Below, piece by piece: positions 5,639-8,120 of a stretch of DNA of 8,120 nucleotides; within the stretch, counting starts at the first letter, position 1, and each line of letters opens with the position of its first letter. This DNA is from Chloroflexota bacterium (GTDB taxonomy: Bacteria > Chloroflexota > Limnocylindria > QHBO01). The notes under the pieces were generated by a model, which saw only the letters and a list, made by a program, of their open reading frames with translations, did no database searches and was not told where the DNA came from. Position numbers and translations under genes: made by a program. The stretch lies in contig JACCWY010000519.1 of assembly GCA_013697395.1 (NCBI GenBank), positions 1-8,120 on the forward strand, in the 5' to 3' direction.

Positions 5639-5679
5639 GTCCCGAATGCCACGGGACACAGAAAGGCCCCACCACGGCC
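5639..5679 (-). terminator. Terminator hairpins downstream of the secreted-protein gene
   Basis: On the minus strand, 34 nt past the stop of the 5713-6129 gene, GGCC (5679-5676) and GGCC (5668-5665) pair around a 7-nt loop and are followed by TTTCTGTG, a common actinomycete terminator shape. A second stem, GTCCCG/CGGGAC (5657-5652 with 5644-5639), follows directly and may be a backup. Confidence 0.45.
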
Positions 5680-5712
5680 GGAAGGGTCGCAGCGGGGCGA
5701 TTGAAAAACCCG

Positions 5713-6129
5713 TCAGCGCGGGGTCAGCCGGTAGTAGAGGGTCGTGGTCCCGCTGTCAAGCGTGAGCGTGGACCACCCTTCCGGTCCGGGCGCATCGGCA
5801 TCGCCCCACAGCAGGTGGATGATGTAGAGCTCGTTCCGGCAGGTGCCAGCCGCGTGCTTCGCTCCGCCGTCTCCGCCGACGAGCGCTTTGTCCGTTGCGT
5901 CGGTGCAGTACGCCCACAGGGACGGCGTCGAGGCATAAGTCGAGCCAAAGATCTGCGGGAAGAACGCAAGTCCACGGTGGGTGAGACCGGTTGCATCGGT
6001 CACGGGCGGGACGGTGCCGTCGTGGACGTGCCAGTTGTTCCACGAGCCGCGTTCAGCGCTCACCTGAGCCGGAGCGGCAACGAATGCCACGAGCGAGGCC
6101 AGGACCAGTAGCAGGCGCAGTCTTTTCAC
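5713..6129 (-). CDS. Small secreted protein of unknown function (WHVHDG-type)
   Basis: A 138-aa protein with a clear Sec signal peptide: MKRLR, a hydrophobic core LLLVLASLVAFVAA, and a probable cut after AQVSA (residue 25). The mature part of about 113 residues is rich in Trp, His and Gly and opens with WNNWHVHDG (30-38). HRGLAFFP (51-58) and HLLWGD (105-110) follow. There are two cysteines, C75 and C97, spaced to form one disulfide. I recall similar short secreted hypothetical proteins in actinobacteria but no function, and no catalytic motif stands out. The GTG start at 6129 is supported by AAGGAG at 6143-6138 with 8-nt spacing. The gene is co-directional with the methyltransferase gene but 156 nt from it, with a hairpin between them, so it may have its own promoter. 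Confidence 0.8.
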   Translation of the reverse strand: MKRLRLLLVLASLVAFVAAPAQVSAERGSWNNWHVHDGTVPPVTDATGLTHRGLAFFPQIFGSTYASTPSLWAYCTDATDKALVGGDGGAKHAAGTCRNELYIIHLLWGDADAPGPEGWSTLTLDSGTTTLYYRLTPR

Positions 6130-6214
6130 GTTCGATACTCCTTGCGATCCGCTTGCCCCCCGGTGGAGTGAGTGCGAGGGACCCTCCGGTGGGGCGTCCA
6201 GTACTTTCCGTCTG

Positions 6215-6236
6215 GCCGGTGTCGGGATGCACCGGC
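6215..6236. repeat. Perfect 7-bp inverted repeat between the methyltransferase and secreted-protein genes
   Basis: GCCGGTG (6215-6221) and CACCGGC (6230-6236) flank an 8-nt loop, 49 bp past the methyltransferase stop. There is no T-run on the minus strand, so it could be a GC-type terminator for the methyltransferase gene or an operator for the secreted-protein gene. Confidence 0.4.
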
Positions 6237-6285
6237 AAGGTCGTTCCGGGAACCCCGACGCAAGACGCTGCGTTTCCTCACGCGC

Positions 6286-7107
6286 CTACCGCCTGACGAT
6301 GACCGCCTCGAGGTACTCGCTCGGCACGACCATGGTGCCGTCGTCGGCGCGATTGAATCGGGCGATGAGGTCGAGCAAGTCAGCCTCGAGCGCCTCGCGA
6401 CCGGCCTCCCCGACTGCCTCGAAGCTCTTCATCGTCGGGCCGTAGTAGCGTCGCCAGTAGTCGAGGTACGCCTCCGGCGAGCGGTACCGGAAGGTGTAGT
6501 GCCGCTTCTCGACGCGCATCTCGGCGATCGTGTCGCCGAAGAGCTCCCGCAACCGTTGTTCGGTGCCCCACTGGACCGGTGAGCGTAGGCCGGCCGGCGG
6601 TGGGACGTGCTTCGCGTTGGTCTTGAAGAGCTGGCCGATGAAGCCCTCGGGCGTGTGCGCCACGATGCCGATCCGACCGCCCGGTCGACACACGCGGGCA
6701 AGCTCGTCGGCGGTCTTCTCCTGGTCCGGCGCGAACATCGACCCGAAGACCGAGCTGACGACGTCGAAACTGCCATCGGCGTACGGCAGCGCCTCGGCGT
6801 CGCCTTCCACGAACTCGGCATCGAGACCCTCGGCGTCTGCGCGGCGACGCGCTCGTTCCAGCAACGCCGGCACGTAGTCCAGGCCGACGACGGTGCATCC
6901 CCGCCGGGCGGCCGCAAGTGCGGCGTTCCCGCTACCGGTCGCGACATCGAGGAGGCGCTCGGTGGAGCGCAGGTCGAGCGCTTCGATGAGCAGTTCCGAG
7001 ACGATCAGGATCTGGGTCCCGATCATGTGATAGTCGCCGCTCGCCCAGGTCGCCTGCTGGCGCTGCTTGATCGCGGCGAGGTCGGGGGTCGCGATGGCGT
7101 CCGTCAT
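6286..7107 (-). CDS. Class I SAM-dependent methyltransferase (UbiE/Methyltransf_11-like)
   Basis: A 273-aa protein with the full Rossmann methyltransferase core. Motif I is DVATGSG (54-60) in RLLDVATGSGNAALAAARRG. An acidic residue that would bind the ribose ends strand 2 (GLD, 75-77). EGDAEALPYADGSFDVV (101-117) covers the adenine-contact and post-motif II strand. ARVCRPGGRIGIVAHT (137-152) covers the motif III region. The C-terminal third (PEAYLDYWRRYYGPTM, then a helical tail) probably forms the substrate lid. The substrate cannot be read from the sequence; small-molecule O- or C-methylation is usual for this type. ATG 7107 is supported by AAGGAG at 7119-7114 with 6-nt spacing. It follows the OsmC gene by 73 nt on the same strand, so the two are probably one operon, opposite the BTAD regulator. 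Confidence 0.9.
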   Translation of the reverse strand: MTDAIATPDLAAIKQRQQATWASGDYHMIGTQILIVSELLIEALDLRSTERLLDVATGSGNAALAAARRGCTVVGLDYVPALLERARRRADAEGLDAEFVEGDAEALPYADGSFDVVSSVFGSMFAPDQEKTADELARVCRPGGRIGIVAHTPEGFIGQLFKTNAKHVPPPAGLRSPVQWGTEQRLRELFGDTIAEMRVEKRHYTFRYRSPEAYLDYWRRYYGPTMKSFEAVGEAGREALEADLLDLIARFNRADDGTMVVPSEYLEAVIVRR

Positions 7108-7180
7108 GGTGATCTCCTTCTGTCTGTTCGTTGGTCCTGTGCGCGGCAGGAGTTGTCGTGACCCAGGCCCGGGTGTTTCC

Positions 7181-7681
7181 TCAGCAGGCTTCGAACCGCA
7201 GCCTGAGCGCGACGGGTCGCTGGAGCGTGTCGCCGACCGGCGATGCCCGTTCGCACGCTCGGTGCAGTTCCGCGAGCTGAGCCGGTGTCCCTCCTCTCGT
7301 CTTCAGCCGGACCGAATACGCGATCCGGTCGTAGCCAGGCCCAACCGTGGTGTCAAGGCCGAGGTAGCGGCGTACGTTGAAGTGACCCGTAGCTTCTACC
7401 CTGAGGCTCTCGATCTCGACTCCGAGCAGCGCAGCTCGATTCACGACGAGGTCGATGTCACATGCCGTCAGCGAGGCGAGGACCATCTTCATGGCGCTCG
7501 GACCGCCTGGGCCACCGACGAATACCGGGGCCCCGCCGGACGCGAACGCCACCTCGGCCCGATCGCCGCCTGCCCAACGCGCGACGACCACGGGGTCGCG
7601 ATCGGCCACCTCCGCATCGCGCTCGGCGGACGCGACGTACGCGCGCAGCTCGTCGACGTCGATGCCGTTGACTTGAGCCAT
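7181..7681 (-). CDS. OsmC family protein (peroxide-handling / thiol peroxidase-like)
   Basis: A 166-aa protein of the OsmC/Ohr fold. GGPGGPSAMKMVLASLTAC (56-74) is the family segment that ends in the first conserved Cys, here C74, at the start of the long central helix. LHRACERASPVGDTL (139-153) is the second conserved region. The usual CPV is SPV here, but a Cys sits four residues earlier (C143), as I recall for the CEYTSPV-type subfamily. A third Cys is the final residue (C166). Family members reduce organic hydroperoxides using two cysteines; whether this one does depends on C143 replacing the usual position. I chose ATG 7681 because AGGAG (7693-7689) sits 7 nt upstream and family homology begins right there. 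An in-frame start at 7891 would add 70 non-homologous residues and overlap the divergent regulator gene. Confidence 0.88.
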   Translation of the reverse strand: MAQVNGIDVDELRAYVASAERDAEVADRDPVVVARWAGGDRAEVAFASGGAPVFVGGPGGPSAMKMVLASLTACDIDLVVNRAALLGVEIESLRVEATGHFNVRRYLGLDTTVGPGYDRIAYSVRLKTRGGTPAQLAELHRACERASPVGDTLQRPVALRLRFEAC

Positions 7682-7688
7682 GGATGTT

Positions 7689-7693
7689 CTCCT
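7689..7693 (-). promoter_or_regulatory. Ribosome binding site AGGAG that fixes the OsmC start
   Basis: On the minus strand AGGAG lies 7 nt before ATG 7681. It rules against the longer in-frame start at 7891. Confidence 0.7.
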
Positions 7694-7745
7694 GGGCTGG
7701 ACGACGGATCTCCCGCTCGTCTGACCGCAGCATCCTCTGCGCAGG

Positions 7746-7764
7746 TGTGACGCAGTCTGTGACG
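7746..7764 (+). promoter_or_regulatory. Direct repeat TGTGACG-N5-TGTGACG in the divergent promoter region
   Basis: Two identical heptamers start at 7746 and 7758, a 12-bp period, in the 137-bp region between the divergent OsmC and BTAD-regulator genes. SARP/OmpR-type DNA-binding domains bind direct heptamers near one helical turn apart (classically 11 bp), so this is a candidate operator for the adjacent regulator. Confidence 0.35.
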
Positions 7765-7784
7765 ACGGGGCGTGCTCGGGGCGC

Positions 7785-7812
7785 CTGAACGGGCAGCGGT
7801 CGGTGGCACACT
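7785..7812 (+). promoter_or_regulatory. Possible promoter for a leaderless regulator mRNA
   Basis: CTGAAC (7785-7790) and CACACT (7807-7812) are separated by 16 bp, and the -10-like box ends 6 nt before ATG 7819. No Shine-Dalgarno precedes that ATG, so transcription starting at the ATG would fit. Both hexamers are poor matches to consensus. Confidence 0.25.
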
Positions 7813-7818
7813 TCGGGC

Positions 7819-8120
7819 ATGCGGAGATCGCTCGAGATCCACCTGCTGGGGGCACCGTTCGTTGCGAGCGGTTCGGCCCGTCAGCCTGCACCCCGCGGTC
7901 GAAAACCCTGGGCGCTGCTCGCCTACCTCGTGACGACCGAGTCCGCCCCCAGCCGCGAATGGCTCGCCGAGCTCATCTTCTCGGACGCCGACGATCCCCT
8001 CAATGCCCTGAGCTGGAACCTCACCCAGCTGCGCCGCCTCCTGGGATCAGATGCGGCGATCCGCGGCGAGCCCGTCGAGTTGCAGCTCCCATCGGGCACG
8101 TTTGTCGACATCCGGGCCCT
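7819..8120 (+). CDS. BTAD/SARP-type (AfsR-like) transcriptional regulator, N-terminus, runs off the window
   Basis: From ATG 7819 the frame stays open to the window end (100 codons visible). It begins LEIHLLGAPFVASG, then RGRKPWALLAYLV (about 26-38), then SREWLAELIFSDADDPLNAL (45-64), then SWNLTQLRRLLGSDAAI. This is the winged-helix DNA-binding domain that opens BTAD-containing regulators: a beta strand, then the (G)RK(P/A)WALLAYL helix, then the helix before WNLxxLRRxLG. The family continues with the BTAD domain and often an NB-ARC or AAA ATPase plus TPRs, up to about 900-1000 aa; here only the first domain is present. No Shine-Dalgarno precedes the ATG, so the mRNA may be leaderless. It is divergent from the OsmC-methyltransferase genes and is a plausible local activator of them. 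The decayed TPR fragment at 1-630 belongs to a related architecture but is not part of this gene. Confidence 0.82.
   Translation, partial: MRRSLEIHLLGAPFVASGSARQPAPRGRKPWALLAYLVTTESAPSREWLAELIFSDADDPLNALSWNLTQLRRLLGSDAAIRGEPVELQLPSGTFVDIRA

Larger units (their letters stand above)
5039..5660. other. Non-coding or decayed region between the tRNA scar and the secreted-protein gene
   Basis: No ORF here has a ribosome binding site plus a recognisable product. The stretch contains two direct and one inverted copy of the 11-bp motif, a perfect 7-bp palindrome at 5249-5268 and a hairpin at 5639-5657. A minus-strand open frame (about 5652-5281) includes ALRITLPDGRIIRSEDPDLG, which looks protein-like. 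It has no clear start signal and I cannot place it in a family, so it may be a gene remnant. Confidence 0.5.

Noticed and set aside
6172..6582. Plus-strand 136-aa ORF over the methyltransferase gene end
   Set aside because: It is an antisense shadow of the methyltransferase coding sequence, whose motifs and ribosome binding site are clear on the minus strand.
7682..7891. 70-aa N-terminal extension of the OsmC ORF
   Set aside because: The extension has no OsmC homology, overlaps the divergent regulator start, and AGGAG lies 7 nt before the internal ATG 7681.

Overview
The window is GC-rich throughout, with G/C-ending codons, strong AGGAG-type ribosome binding sites, AfsR/BTAD-type regulator sequences and a heterodimeric ABC exporter typical of actinomycetes. 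It most likely comes from a high-GC actinobacterium (Streptomyces, Actinoplanes or a relative); I cannot name the genus from sequence alone.

Layout. (1) Positions 1-985 are a graveyard read on the minus strand: the C-terminal TPR part of a large AfsR/LuxR-type ATPase regulator with frameshifts, next to the first ~55 codons of a DNA methyltransferase-like gene, itself frameshifted. (2) Positions 1192-4666 on the plus strand hold two tightly packed genes for a heterodimeric ABC exporter. The first half-transporter is broken by a one-base frameshift near 2470 into a 439-aa piece and a 135-aa piece that overlap as TAATG. Corrected, the two subunits have complementary lesions: the first keeps only the SGGQ signature, the second keeps Walker A, Walker B and the H-loop but has lost the signature. 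Together they would build exactly one working ATP site. (3) Positions 4667-5712 carry no convincing large gene. They hold a hairpin behind the transporter, a 20-codon ORF behind a near-perfect ribosome binding site, the intact 3' half of a tRNA-Gln(CUG) with a degenerate 5' half and its own terminator, and five copies of an 11-bp motif resembling that tRNA's anticodon arm. This looks like the scar of an integrative element. (4) Positions 5713-7681 on the minus strand encode an OsmC-family protein, a class I SAM methyltransferase and a small secreted protein of unknown function. (5) At 7819, divergent from the OsmC gene, the DNA-binding N-terminus of a BTAD/SARP-type regulator begins and runs off the end.

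How it fits together. The exporter is one functional unit (two subunits, 2-nt spacing, ribosome binding site inside the end of the upstream gene). The right-hand block looks like a regulator controlling a divergent OsmC-methyltransferase operon, perhaps through a TGTGACG direct repeat in their shared 137-nt region. Nothing links the two blocks. The tRNA fragment and decayed genes suggest that the left and middle parts have been remodelled by gain and loss of mobile DNA. I see no complete new defence or biosynthetic system. The most worthwhile leads are the micro-ORF, the tRNA scar with its repeats, and the asymmetric, frameshifted exporter.
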